Shown here: piece by piece, positions 50,769 to 58,858 of the stretch
Numbering within the stretch: position 1 is the first letter of the stretch
How the letters are laid out: each line of letters opens with the position of its first letter
DNA from: JACQPU01 sp039961715
GTDB lineage: Bacteria > Bacteroidota > Ignavibacteria > UBA10030
Assembly: GCA_039961715.1 (NCBI GenBank)
Contig: JABRVW010000100.1
Span: forward strand, 5,258 to 69,257
Length of the DNA: 64,000 nt
Direction of reading: 5' to 3'
Notes under the pieces: model-generated
Seen by the model: only the letters and a program-made list of their open reading frames with translations
Database searches by the model: none
Told to the model about the DNA's origin: nothing
Translations under genes and position numbers: made by a program

Positions 50769-51626
50769 CTATCCGAGATACGCCCGCAACGCCTTGCTCC
50801 GTGATGCGTGGCGCAGGCGGCGGATCGCTTTTTCCTTGATCTGGCGGACGCGTTCACGCGTCAGATTGAATTTCTCGCCGATTTCTTCGAGGGTCAGCGA
50901 GTGCTCCTGATCGAGGCCGAAATAAAGCCTGATCACCTGTGCCTCGCGCTCGCTCAGCGTTGCCAGAGCGCGCTTGACCTCGACCTTCAACGATTCATCC
51001 ATCAGCGTCGAATCCGGCGACGGCTGACGCTGATCCTGAATCACGTCGAGAAGCCGGTTGTCCTCGCCCTGCGCAAACGGAGCGTCCATGGACAGGTGGC
51101 GCCCTGAAATTTTGAGAGTATCCGACACCTCGAAGAGCGACATGTCCAGCTCCTCAGCCAGCTCACTCGCGCTCGGCTCACGCTCAAACTCCTGCTCAAG
51201 CGTGCTGAACGCCTTGCCAATCTTGTTCAGCGCACCCACGCGGTTGAGCGGCAAGCGGACAATCCTCGACTGCTCGGCCAGAGCCTGCAGAATGGACTGA
51301 CGAATCCACCAGACCGCGTAGGAAATGAACTTGAAGCCCCGTGTCTCATCGAACCTCTTCGCCGCCTTGATCAATCCGAGGTTCCCCTCGTTAATGAGGT
51401 CCCCCAGCGACAGCCCTTGATTCTGGTACTGCTTCGCCACGCTCACGACGAACCGGAGGTTTGCCTTGGTGAGCTTCTCCAGGGCCTTCTGGTCCCCCTT
51501 CTTGATCCGACGGGCCAGGTCAATCTCTTCCTGCGGCGTCAGAAGCTCAACCTTGCCGATCTCCTGCAGATACTTGTCAAGAGACTGGCTCTCTCTGTTC
51601 GTATATTGTTTGCTGATCTTTACCAT
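50769..51626 (-). CDS. rpoD: Primary RNA polymerase sigma factor (RpoD/SigA type, short form)
   Basis: 285 residues with regions 1.2 to 4 but no region 1.1 or long NCR, the short primary sigma type of Bacteroidota and relatives. Region 1.2 DKYLQEIGKVELLTPQEEI; region 2 NLRFVVSVAKQYQNQGLSLG and FKFISYAVWWIRQSI (binding the -10 element); region 3 RLPLNRVGALNKIGKAF; region 4 TLEEIGEKFNLTRERVRQIK (the -35 reader). The promoters found in this window (TTGnnn with TAnn(T/C)T) are the expected targets. No such promoter was found before this gene. Confidence 0.95.
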   Translation of the reverse strand: MVKISKQYTNRESQSLDKYLQEIGKVELLTPQEEIDLARRIKKGDQKALEKLTKANLRFVVSVAKQYQNQGLSLGDLINEGNLGLIKAAKRFDETRGFKFISYAVWWIRQSILQALAEQSRIVRLPLNRVGALNKIGKAFSTLEQEFEREPSASELAEELDMSLFEVSDTLKISGRHLSMDAPFAQGEDNRLLDVIQDQRQPSPDSTLMDESLKVEVKRALATLSEREAQVIRLYFGLDQEHSLTLEEIGEKFNLTRERVRQIKEKAIRRLRHASRSKALRAYLG

Positions 51627-51684
51627 GCAATCCTTCCATCCAATCTAGCGTCGTTCCCTACAACAACGTTTCGGGACAAAAAAT

Positions 51685-51960
51685 TCACTTTTTCTCCGCA
51701 AGGTCAATCCGGTCCACAATCCCCACGATCGTCGCATCCACGGGCGCCATCTCCACCGGGAGCGGAATGACGGCCTCACGCGCCGTGATGTACAGGATGG
51801 TCTCGCCCGGACCCGCTCCTGCAACGTCCACCGCAACGATGGGGCTCCCTGCCTCTTCCCTCGACGCCGTCAGGGGTTGGACAAACTGAAGCTTGAACCG
51901 GCGCAGGTTCTCATCCTTGCGCGTAGCCCAGACGGTCCCTATGACCTTTCCAAGGAACAT
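51685..51960 (-). CDS. EutN/CcmL family microcompartment vertex protein
   Basis: 91 residues with the family start MFLGKVIGTVWATRKDENL, FKLQFVQPL, IVAVDVAGAGPGETILYI, and the C-terminal PVDATIVGIVDRIDL. Such proteins form pentamers that cap the vertices of bacterial microcompartment shells. It sits 4 bases after a second vertex protein. No BMC-domain (hexamer) gene is visible in the window. The start at 51960 is where the family begins; the longer frame upstream has no homology. Confidence 0.9.
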   Translation of the reverse strand: MFLGKVIGTVWATRKDENLRRFKLQFVQPLTASREEAGSPIVAVDVAGAGPGETILYITAREAVIPLPVEMAPVDATIVGIVDRIDLAEKK

Positions 51961-51964
51961 CCCG

Positions 51965-52234
51965 TCAATCCACAACGTCCAGCTTGTCCACAACCGCCAC
52001 AATGACCGCGTCCACCGGCTTGTTGCGGGTGACCGTGGTCTGCCTGGCCGAGCTTCCCGAGGTCACAAGCACGACGTCCCCCACGCCGGCCTGAACCGTG
52101 TCCACGGCCACGACAAACGTATCCTTGAGTTTGTAGTCAAGCCCCACATGCTTCACAATCTGGAATTTCATCCCCACAAGCTCTTCATCCTTGCGGGTCG
52201 CCCACACGGTTCCAACCACCTTTCCCAGAACCAT
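51965..52234 (-). CDS. EutN/CcmL family microcompartment vertex protein
   Basis: 89 residues: MVLGKVVGTVWATRKDEEL, MKFQIVKHVGLDYKLKDT, VAVDTVQAGVGDVVLVTSGS and PVDAVIVAVVDKLDVV. It shares the VGTVWATRKDE and PVDA(V/T)IV segments with the next gene but is otherwise diverged, so the two are probably separate pentamer types. GAGGA precedes the ATG. It follows deoB by 10 bases and is likely in the same mRNA. Confidence 0.9.
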   Translation of the reverse strand: MVLGKVVGTVWATRKDEELVGMKFQIVKHVGLDYKLKDTFVVAVDTVQAGVGDVVLVTSGSSARQTTVTRNKPVDAVIVAVVDKLDVVD

Positions 52235-52244
52235 AGGATCCTCG

Positions 52245-53429
52245 TCACTCGCCCATGACCAGCGAGAGAAAACTCTCTCCGGCCAGGCTGTTGGAAATGC
52301 CGAAATACTCCGCGACGGTCTTTCCGGCGTCGGAGAAACTGGAACGGACCCCCAGGTCAACACCGCGCTTTCCTGAGGGGCTAAAGCACAACACCGGGAC
52401 GTACTCACGGGAATGATCCGTGCTCTGATCGGTCGGATCGTTGCCGTGATCGGCCATGATCAGAAGGAGATCATCCTTCCTGAGACAATCCAGAACGTCA
52501 GGGACGGCGCTATCGAATTCCGAAAGCGCCTTGGCAAATCCGGCGGCATCCTGGCGATGGCCGTAGAGCGTATCGAAATCGACCAGATTCGCCATAATGA
52601 ATCCCCCGCGCCCGCTGCGCGCCTCCCGGAGGATCGTGTCAATGCCCTCACGGTTCGAGGTCGTATGAAAGGCCTGATCGATTCCCCTTCCGGCAAAAAG
52701 GTCGTCCACTTTCCCAACCGACACCGTCCGGATGCCGTTCCGTTGGAGGAGATCGAGAAGGGTCTCCTGCGGAGGCTCCAGGGAGAAATCCTTGCGGTTG
52801 ACCGTTCGTTGAAACGCGCCTTCCGATCCCCTGAAGGGTCTTGCAATGACACGCCCCACCGCATGATCTCCCACGGCCACCTCTGCACGCGTGATGCGGC
52901 AAATCTCATAAAGCCGCGCGAGCGGAATCACATCTTCATGCGCGGCGATCTGAAAAACAGAGTCCCCTGATGTATAGACAATCGGGTGTCCCGTTTGGAC
53001 GTGCCTCGCACCAAGCTCGGCAATGATTTCCGTGCCCGACGCGCTCTTGTTTCCCAGGACTCCTCCGCACCCTGTCCGCTCAACGAACCGGTCAATCAAC
53101 GCTCGCGGAAACCCGTTGGGATAGAGCGGAAACGGCTTTTCCGTTATGAGGCCTGCGATTTCCCAGTGCCCGGTCGTGCTGTCCTTCCCTTTCGACTGTT
53201 CGGCCATCCGTCCGAAGCATCCATTCACCGGACTTCGCGGATCCAGGCCCTGGGCGGGAGTGATACGGGCAAGCCCCAGCGCCTCAAGATGCGGAAGACG
53301 GATACCGCCGACAGCCCGTGCAACGTTTCCCAACGTGTGGGCTCCCTTATCGCCGTACGCAGGGGCATCGGGCAGCTCGCCGACGCCGACGCCGTCGAGC
53401 ACCACCAGTATGACCGTGCGACCTGCCAA
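52245..53429 (-). CDS. deoB: Phosphopentomutase
   Basis: Interconverts ribose/deoxyribose 1- and 5-phosphates in nucleoside salvage. Alkaline-phosphatase-type metal motifs: VVLDGVGVGELPDAP at the N-terminus, KDSTTGHWEIAGL with the phosphorylated Thr (about residue 85), MANLVDFDTLYGHR, and MADHGNDPT. 394 residues, full length. Next to two EutN/CcmL genes, which suggests that its product works with a sugar-phosphate microcompartment encoded elsewhere. Confidence 0.95.
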   Translation of the reverse strand: MAGRTVILVVLDGVGVGELPDAPAYGDKGAHTLGNVARAVGGIRLPHLEALGLARITPAQGLDPRSPVNGCFGRMAEQSKGKDSTTGHWEIAGLITEKPFPLYPNGFPRALIDRFVERTGCGGVLGNKSASGTEIIAELGARHVQTGHPIVYTSGDSVFQIAAHEDVIPLARLYEICRITRAEVAVGDHAVGRVIARPFRGSEGAFQRTVNRKDFSLEPPQETLLDLLQRNGIRTVSVGKVDDLFAGRGIDQAFHTTSNREGIDTILREARSGRGGFIMANLVDFDTLYGHRQDAAGFAKALSEFDSAVPDVLDCLRKDDLLLIMADHGNDPTDQSTDHSREYVPVLCFSPSGKRGVDLGVRSSFSDAGKTVAEYFGISNSLAGESFLSLVMGE

Positions 53430-53463
53430 CTACGTATTGAGATACGGGGAAAAAGGGGAAACG

Positions 53464-53658
53464 TTACGCGTAGATTTCCTTTTCGTTGCACTTGCACACC
53501 TGCACGCGCTGACTGCTGAAGCGGTACGATTGGTGCGCGGAACGAACGGACTGGACATACAGGATCGGAACCCGGATCGTGTTGCATTTCGGGCAACGCG
53601 ATCCTCTCTCCTCGGTGCCTTTCTTCACTTTCTCTGCAAATGCCTGCTGCTTTGCCAT
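53464..53658 (-). CDS. Small zinc-ribbon protein of unknown function
   Basis: 64 residues with one CPKC pair (about 22-25) and a second VCKC pair near the C-terminus (about 54-57), a compact zinc ribbon. AAAGGT lies 7 bases before the ATG at 53658. I do not recognise a family. Placed between deoB and the GAF/GGDEF gene, in the same direction. Confidence 0.65.
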   Translation of the reverse strand: MAKQQAFAEKVKKGTEERGSRCPKCNTIRVPILYVQSVRSAHQSYRFSSQRVQVCKCNEKEIYA

Positions 53659-53680
53659 GCCTGAAACCTTTCGAAAAACG

Positions 53681-55591
53681 TTAATACACTCGAACCATGT
53701 TGCCGCCCGCCTCGACAGCCTTTGCAAGAACGTGCCCGGCATGCTCCATCAGCTCCAGATCACTGATGTCGCTTACCGCCCCGCAGACGCCCACGCTGAC
53801 CGTGACCGAAAACGTCTTCTGATCCACATTCATCACGTTGCTCGCAATGTTCTTCCGGAACTTCTCCGCCCACAGGTACGCATCGTTCGCCGCCGTGTTC
53901 ACCAACAGCACCGCAAAGCGGTTGAAATCAAACCTGCCCACCAGGTCGTACGGACGGATGGCGGCACGGAGCATTCTTCCGACATTCTGAAGAACGAAGT
54001 CGAAGCCCTCCTTGCCGTACCGGGACAGATGCTCGTTCACGCCGTCGATCGAAATCATCACCAACGTCACATCCTCGTCAAAATCGTTGGCCCTCTGCAC
54101 TTCTTCGTGTACGCGCTCCATGAAGTACTTCCGGGTGGCCACCCCGGTCGTCTCGTCGATCAGCACATAGTTGTTCACGACGTCATTGAGACTCAGCACT
54201 TCCAATCCCCACGACGCGCTGTCCACCAGCTTCTGAATCACCCTGACGTCGGCCTCAGAATACGCCCGCGCATCCTTGCTCTCCACCACGAGGGCCCCAT
54301 AGCATCGGCTGAGCGAATTCACGGGCAGAATCATCATGGAACCGTTCGCTTCGATCCGTTCCGCCCGGTAGAACCGCGGCAACGCGGCCGAACCTGAGTG
54401 ATCTACAACCCGCGGCATTCCGCTTTGGAGAACGCTGCCCGTGATGCTGTTGTTCGGATCGATCTCCTGTCCGACGGCGACATAGGAATCGTTCATGCGG
54501 TTCATGACAAACTGGATGATCCAGGATTTCCTCGACTCGTCCAGCACAACAACGCTGATGTAATCCCAGGCGACGAGCCGCGATGCTTCCTCGGCCAGCG
54601 CACGGACGATCGAGTGCGCACTGAACTCAAACTTCATCTGATCCCGGATGCGGGAAATCGACCGCACAACTTCCGAGTCGAGCAGGAGATCGTACTTCCC
54701 GGTGTAACTCCTGATGAGGGCAGAGATGAGCTTGGAATAATCGCCAAGGAGGGTCATGGTCTCCGGCCCAAAAGCATCTTCTCCCAGGCAATCCAGCACA
54801 AGAACCGCCACCGGATCGTCGGACTTCACCGTGGCGCGCGGATAGAAGATCGGCACCGCGACGAAGGACTGAATGGGAACCGTGGTCTGATAATATCCCA
54901 GCAGTTCTTGCTGGCCGGCGTTGTTGACGTTGTTCAGAATCCTGGGATGTCCCGTCACCGCCACCTGGCTGATCAGATCCGACCCTATCTCCCGGCGCCG
55001 ATGCGTGGTGAACCATTCGCTGTCCGTCACATAACTATCGAGGACAAGCTGATGTTTTTCCCGGTTGATCCAGTACAGGGCCGCCGTATGCCCGAACACG
55101 ACTTCCTTGATGATGGTCAGCACCCTTTTCACCAGGTAGCTGAATTCCGACTTCGGTCCTGCGTCCTTCAGCAGTATGTCTTCCTGGACGTCGATGAAAT
55201 CGGAGAGTTTAAACTCATACTCCGCTGTCGGGGATTTTCGGCTTCCCCCGAACGACGGAATGGCCGGTGAATCGGGAGCATTTTCCCGCTCAGTCTCTGA
55301 CGAAGGATTCGGTTCCTCAGGCTCCGGTCTGATCATGTCGGGTCCGGTCTCCTCCCTGATGATGGGTTCTTCCTCCGCCTCCAGATCAGGCAGGCCGCGG
55401 GAGCGGAGGGTCACAATGACGTAGGCGATGCTCGAACCGGCGACGAGAAGGGCGACCACTCTCCAGAGCGGGTCCGCTGTCAGGACGCCCGCAAGAAAAG
55501 CGACAGCGCCCGCCGACACAGCCAGTTCCTGCGTCAACGTCAACTTGTTCACCCAGGAACGGACTATATCAACAACGCGGGCGCTCGTCAT
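53681..55591 (-). CDS. Membrane-anchored sensor with two GAF domains and a degenerate GGDEF domain
   Basis: 636 residues: two hydrophobic helices (about 24-40 and 43-62), a charged Pro/Glu-rich linker (about 68-115), two GAF-type domains (about 130-300 and 315-465), then a C-terminal GGDEF-fold domain (about 475-636). The active-site motif is changed: GGDEF is DFNRF at residues 555-559 (in VGRFDFNRFAVLL), so diguanylate cyclase activity is unlikely. It may bind nucleotides or relay a signal. A promoter is just upstream, divergent from the nucleotidyltransferase gene. Confidence 0.85.
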   Translation of the reverse strand: MTSARVVDIVRSWVNKLTLTQELAVSAGAVAFLAGVLTADPLWRVVALLVAGSSIAYVIVTLRSRGLPDLEAEEEPIIREETGPDMIRPEPEEPNPSSETERENAPDSPAIPSFGGSRKSPTAEYEFKLSDFIDVQEDILLKDAGPKSEFSYLVKRVLTIIKEVVFGHTAALYWINREKHQLVLDSYVTDSEWFTTHRRREIGSDLISQVAVTGHPRILNNVNNAGQQELLGYYQTTVPIQSFVAVPIFYPRATVKSDDPVAVLVLDCLGEDAFGPETMTLLGDYSKLISALIRSYTGKYDLLLDSEVVRSISRIRDQMKFEFSAHSIVRALAEEASRLVAWDYISVVVLDESRKSWIIQFVMNRMNDSYVAVGQEIDPNNSITGSVLQSGMPRVVDHSGSAALPRFYRAERIEANGSMMILPVNSLSRCYGALVVESKDARAYSEADVRVIQKLVDSASWGLEVLSLNDVVNNYVLIDETTGVATRKYFMERVHEEVQRANDFDEDVTLVMISIDGVNEHLSRYGKEGFDFVLQNVGRMLRAAIRPYDLVGRFDFNRFAVLLVNTAANDAYLWAEKFRKNIASNVMNVDQKTFSVTVSVGVCGAVSDISDLELMEHAGHVLAKAVEAGGNMVRVY

Positions 55592-55631
55592 CGAAAGGTT
55601 TGATTGTGATTATAGCCCTCAAGTCTGCATA

Positions 55632-55660
55632 AATTTAGCCATTGAACAAAGGAAAGTCAA
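55632..55660 (-). promoter_or_regulatory. Promoter of the GAF/GGDEF gene
   Basis: On the minus strand, TTGACT (55660-55655), 17-base spacer, TAAATT (55637-55632), about 40 bases before the start codon. A TATAAT also occurs nearer the gene but has no -35 partner at 17 bases. Confidence 0.5.
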
Positions 55661-55733
55661 GGTAAAAAGGGAATAGAGGGAATGAAACTCCTTGCATGAA
55701 AGGGACTTACGTCCTTCCGATACCCGATTCCGG

Positions 55734-55762
55734 TTGCAGCAGTTCCTTTTTTTCCCTACTTT
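55734..55762 (+). promoter_or_regulatory. Promoter of the nucleotidyltransferase/phosphomutase gene
   Basis: TTGCAG (55734-55739), 17-base spacer, TACTTT (55757-55762). Transcription would start about 37 bases before the ATG at 55807, which supports that start over an earlier in-frame ATG at 55696. Confidence 0.5.
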
Positions 55763-55806
55763 TTCGGCAACGGTCGATTTGGGTTCACTTCTTCCCCCCC
55801 TCCATC

Positions 55807-58317
55807 ATGAAAGCCGTCGTCATGGCGGGCGGATTCGGCACGCGGCTGCGTCCGCTCACCTGCAACATTCCCAAACCCATGGTACCGATGGTGAATCGTC
55901 CGATGATGGAGCACATCGTCACGCTCCTGAAATCGCACGACATCACCGACCTCGTCGCCACCCTGTTCTATCAGCCCGAGATCATTTCCTCCTACTTCGG
56001 CGACGGGAGCAGGTGGGGTGTGCGCATGACCTACAAGAAGGCCGAAGCGGATCTCGGCACAGCAGGTAGCGTGCGGAATACGGGCGAATTCCTCGACGAC
56101 CGCTTCCTGGTCATCAGCGGCGATGTCCTCACGGACTTTGACCTCACGGCGGCAATCCGCTTCCATCAATCCAGAAAATCCAAAGCCACGATCATCCTGA
56201 CACGCGTGGCCAACCCCCTGCAGTTCGGCGTCGTGCTCACGAAGGACGACGGCCGCATCACCCGGTTCCTCGAAAAACCATCGTGGGGAGAGGTGTTCAG
56301 CGATACGATCAATACCGGCATCTATATTCTGGAACGCGACGTCCTCGACCTTATCCCCGAAGGCGAGGAATTCGACTTCAGCAAGAACCTCTTTCCGCTC
56401 ATGCTTGAGCTGGAGCTCCCGCTCTACGGCTACGTCGCCTCCGGCTACTGGAAGGATATCGGAAATCTGCACGAGTATCAGGACGCCCACTTCGACACCC
56501 TGCGCGGCATCGTGAAGGTGACGGTGGACGGAAAGACGAAAGGCCGAGTGACGGTTGGCGAGGGGAGCCGTGTGGAAACCGATCCGAAGCATCTTTCGGG
56601 AACAGTCATCATCGGCGCGAACTCCCGCATCCACGCCGACGCAGTCATTGCGAATTCGGTCATTGGCGACGATTGCGAGGTTTTTCCCGGAGCGTTCATC
56701 GCCAACTCGATCATCTGGCACGGAACCCAGGTGGGCGCCAAAGCCCAGCTTTCCTCCGACGTCGTCGGCTCAAAATGCATCATCGGCGATGAGGCAAGCA
56801 TCGGCGAGAACGTGTTCCTCGGCGACCAGTGCATCATCGGAAAACGCAGCAGCATCTTTTCGAACATCAAACTCTGGCCCGAGAAGGTGGTCGAGGAGGG
56901 CGCGACGGTCACGAGGAGCCTCGTGTGGGAGGATCAATGGCTGAGGGAGCTCTTCCGCAACTCGACCGTGACCGGGATTTCCAACATCGAGGTGAATCCG
57001 GAATTCGCCGCCAAGCTGGGCGCGGCGTTCGGCGCATTTGTCGGACCTGGCTCGACCGTGGTGGCAAGCCGCGATGCCGATAATGTCTCGCGGATGATCA
57101 ACCGCGCAGTAATGTGCGGCCTCATGTCCGCCGGCGTCCACTGCAGCGACCTGCGCGCAACCTCGATCCCCATCGTGCGCCACGAGCTGAAATCCGGCAA
57201 GGAGAAAGGCGGCTTTCATGTGCGAAAGTCCCCGTTCGACAAGAATATGACCGACATCATCTTCTTCGACCGCGACGGCAAGGATCTTCCCACCGGCAAG
57301 ACCAAAACGCTGGAGCGATTGTTTTTCGGCGAGGACATCCCGCGCACATCCTACGATACCGTAGGTAGCGTGATCTTCCCCGAGCGGACCACCGAAAGTT
57401 ACATCGAGCGTTTTCTGGCCACGATCAACGTTGAGGCCATCCGCGCCGCCGACCTGAAGCTGGTCATCGACTACTCCAACGGGGTCGCATCGACGATCTT
57501 CCCGAACATCCTTGGCAACCTGAACGTGCAGGTCGTATCCCTCAACGCCTATCTCGACAGCCGCCGCCTCACCCGCACCAAGGAGCAATTCGACCAGTCC
57601 CTGAGGGATCTTGCTTTCGTGGTGACGTCGCTCCAGTACGATGTCGGCGTGATGCTCGACGCGGGAGCGGAGAAGATCTTCTGTGTGGACGAGCGCGGCA
57701 CGTCGATCGACAGCGACCGTCTTCTGACCCTCATGGCCCGCCTTGCGAGACTTGCCGATCCGGCGCTGAACACGATTGCCGTGCCGATCTCGGCCTCGTG
57801 CGAAATCGACCTCCTCGCGGAGGAACTGGGCATCACGGTCGTGCGTACCAGAGACAACCACCTGGCCCTCATGGATGCCGCCATCGGTCAGAATATCAGG
57901 TTTGTCGGAGGAACCAAGGGAGGATTCATTTTCAACGAGTTCCTCTTTGCCTCGGACGGCATGTACTCGGCGGTCAAGCTCCTGGAGTTCATGGCCGTCA
58001 CCCGAAAACGGCTCGGCGATGTCGATCGCGAGACTCCACGCTTGCATTTTGTCAAAAAAAACATTCCTTGTTCGTGGCAGGTCAAGGGCCGGGTCATGCG
58101 AAGGCTCATGAAGGACTCCGAGGCCCTCCCCCGCCAGCTGGTGGAAGGAGTGAAGGTCTTTCCACGGAACAAATCGAAGCACACATCCGTCTTTCTGAAT
58201 CCGGACCGTTCCCGGCCATTGTTCCACATCAACGTTGAATCCGAGGACCCCGCTCTCGCTCAGCAGCTTTCGAGGGAGTACGAAGAGAAGATCTCCCGAT
58301 GGATCGCCGAGGAATGA
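55807..58317 (+). CDS. Fused sugar-1-phosphate nucleotidyltransferase and phosphomannomutase-like protein
   Basis: 836 residues. An N-terminal nucleotidyltransferase domain begins MKAVVMAGGFGTRLRPLTCN and contains SGDVLTDFDLT (about 1-235). A left-handed beta-helix of hexapeptide repeats follows (about 250-370; e.g. GANSRIHADAVIANSVIGDD). The remainder (about 375-836) has the fold pattern of phosphoglucomutase/phosphomannomutase, but the phosphoserine loop (TASHNP) is RKSPFDKN at about 473 and the metal loop (DGDGDR) is LDAGAEKIF at about 616. It is therefore probably inactive as a mutase. Mannose-1-phosphate guanylyltransferase is the likely activity. Confidence 0.85.
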   Translation: MKAVVMAGGFGTRLRPLTCNIPKPMVPMVNRPMMEHIVTLLKSHDITDLVATLFYQPEIISSYFGDGSRWGVRMTYKKAEADLGTAGSVRNTGEFLDDRFLVISGDVLTDFDLTAAIRFHQSRKSKATIILTRVANPLQFGVVLTKDDGRITRFLEKPSWGEVFSDTINTGIYILERDVLDLIPEGEEFDFSKNLFPLMLELELPLYGYVASGYWKDIGNLHEYQDAHFDTLRGIVKVTVDGKTKGRVTVGEGSRVETDPKHLSGTVIIGANSRIHADAVIANSVIGDDCEVFPGAFIANSIIWHGTQVGAKAQLSSDVVGSKCIIGDEASIGENVFLGDQCIIGKRSSIFSNIKLWPEKVVEEGATVTRSLVWEDQWLRELFRNSTVTGISNIEVNPEFAAKLGAAFGAFVGPGSTVVASRDADNVSRMINRAVMCGLMSAGVHCSDLRATSIPIVRHELKSGKEKGGFHVRKSPFDKNMTDIIFFDRDGKDLPTGKTKTLERLFFGEDIPRTSYDTVGSVIFPERTTESYIERFLATINVEAIRAADLKLVIDYSNGVASTIFPNILGNLNVQVVSLNAYLDSRRLTRTKEQFDQSLRDLAFVVTSLQYDVGVMLDAGAEKIFCVDERGTSIDSDRLLTLMARLARLADPALNTIAVPISASCEIDLLAEELGITVVRTRDNHLALMDAAIGQNIRFVGGTKGGFIFNEFLFASDGMYSAVKLLEFMAVTRKRLGDVDRETPRLHFVKKNIPCSWQVKGRVMRRLMKDSEALPRQLVEGVKVFPRNKSKHTSVFLNPDRSRPLFHINVESEDPALAQQLSREYEEKISRWIAEE

Positions 58318-58345
58318 ACGCCACGCGAAGGAAGGCACGACAGGC

Positions 58346-58816
58346 ATGAAGATCACCGACATTCTCACAGAGCAGTACATCAAAACCGGCCTTCCGGGAA
58401 CCACGAAAGAGGAGATCCTGAACGCCCTCATTGACCTGGCCGCAACATCGGACAAAGTGCAGGACAAGGAGAAGATCCGGGAGGCAATCTTCGAACGCGA
58501 AAAGATCATGTCGACGGGTGTCGGCTCCGGGTTTGCCATCCCCCACGGAAAAACGGATGCAGTGACCGACATCGTCGGGGCCCTGGCCGTGACGGCCCAA
58601 CCTATCGATTACAAATCGCTGGACGAACAGCCGGTTCGGATCGTGTTTCTGCTCATCGGCCGCGACAGCATGGTCGGCCCCCACATCAAGCTCCTCAGCC
58701 GCATCTCCCGGCTCATGAACAAGGAGGAGTTCCGGTCCAGACTCCTGGGTGCCCGTTCGCCCTCCGAAGTCCTGGACATCCTCCGACAGGAGGAGGCCAC
58801 CTACCTTGAGGCGTAA
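58346..58816 (+). CDS. PTS EIIA-type protein (PtsN-like, fructose/nitrogen class)
   Basis: 156 residues with the phosphorylatable His67 in GSGFAIPHGKTDAV, and the usual EIIA-fructose fold segments IVFLLIGRDS and RISRLMNKEEFR. No EIIB or EIIC genes are nearby, so it is more likely a regulatory PtsN-type protein than a sugar transporter part. Start at the ATG at 58346; the longer frame upstream overlaps the previous gene. Lies 28 bases after it, probably co-transcribed. Confidence 0.85.
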   Translation: MKITDILTEQYIKTGLPGTTKEEILNALIDLAATSDKVQDKEKIREAIFEREKIMSTGVGSGFAIPHGKTDAVTDIVGALAVTAQPIDYKSLDEQPVRIVFLLIGRDSMVGPHIKLLSRISRLMNKEEFRSRLLGARSPSEVLDILRQEEATYLEA

Positions 58817-58858
58817 GCCCTCCGTGCCGGTTTTCCACTTTTTCCCCTCCCGTCTCCC

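Noticed and set aside
51627..51684. Promoter before the sigma factor gene
   Set aside because: A TAGATT is present, but nothing like TTGnnn lies 16-18 bases upstream, so no promoter is claimed.
56770..58572. Minus-strand frame of 600 codons opposite the nucleotidyltransferase fusion
   Set aside because: Shadow frame; the plus-strand protein has clear motifs and a promoter.
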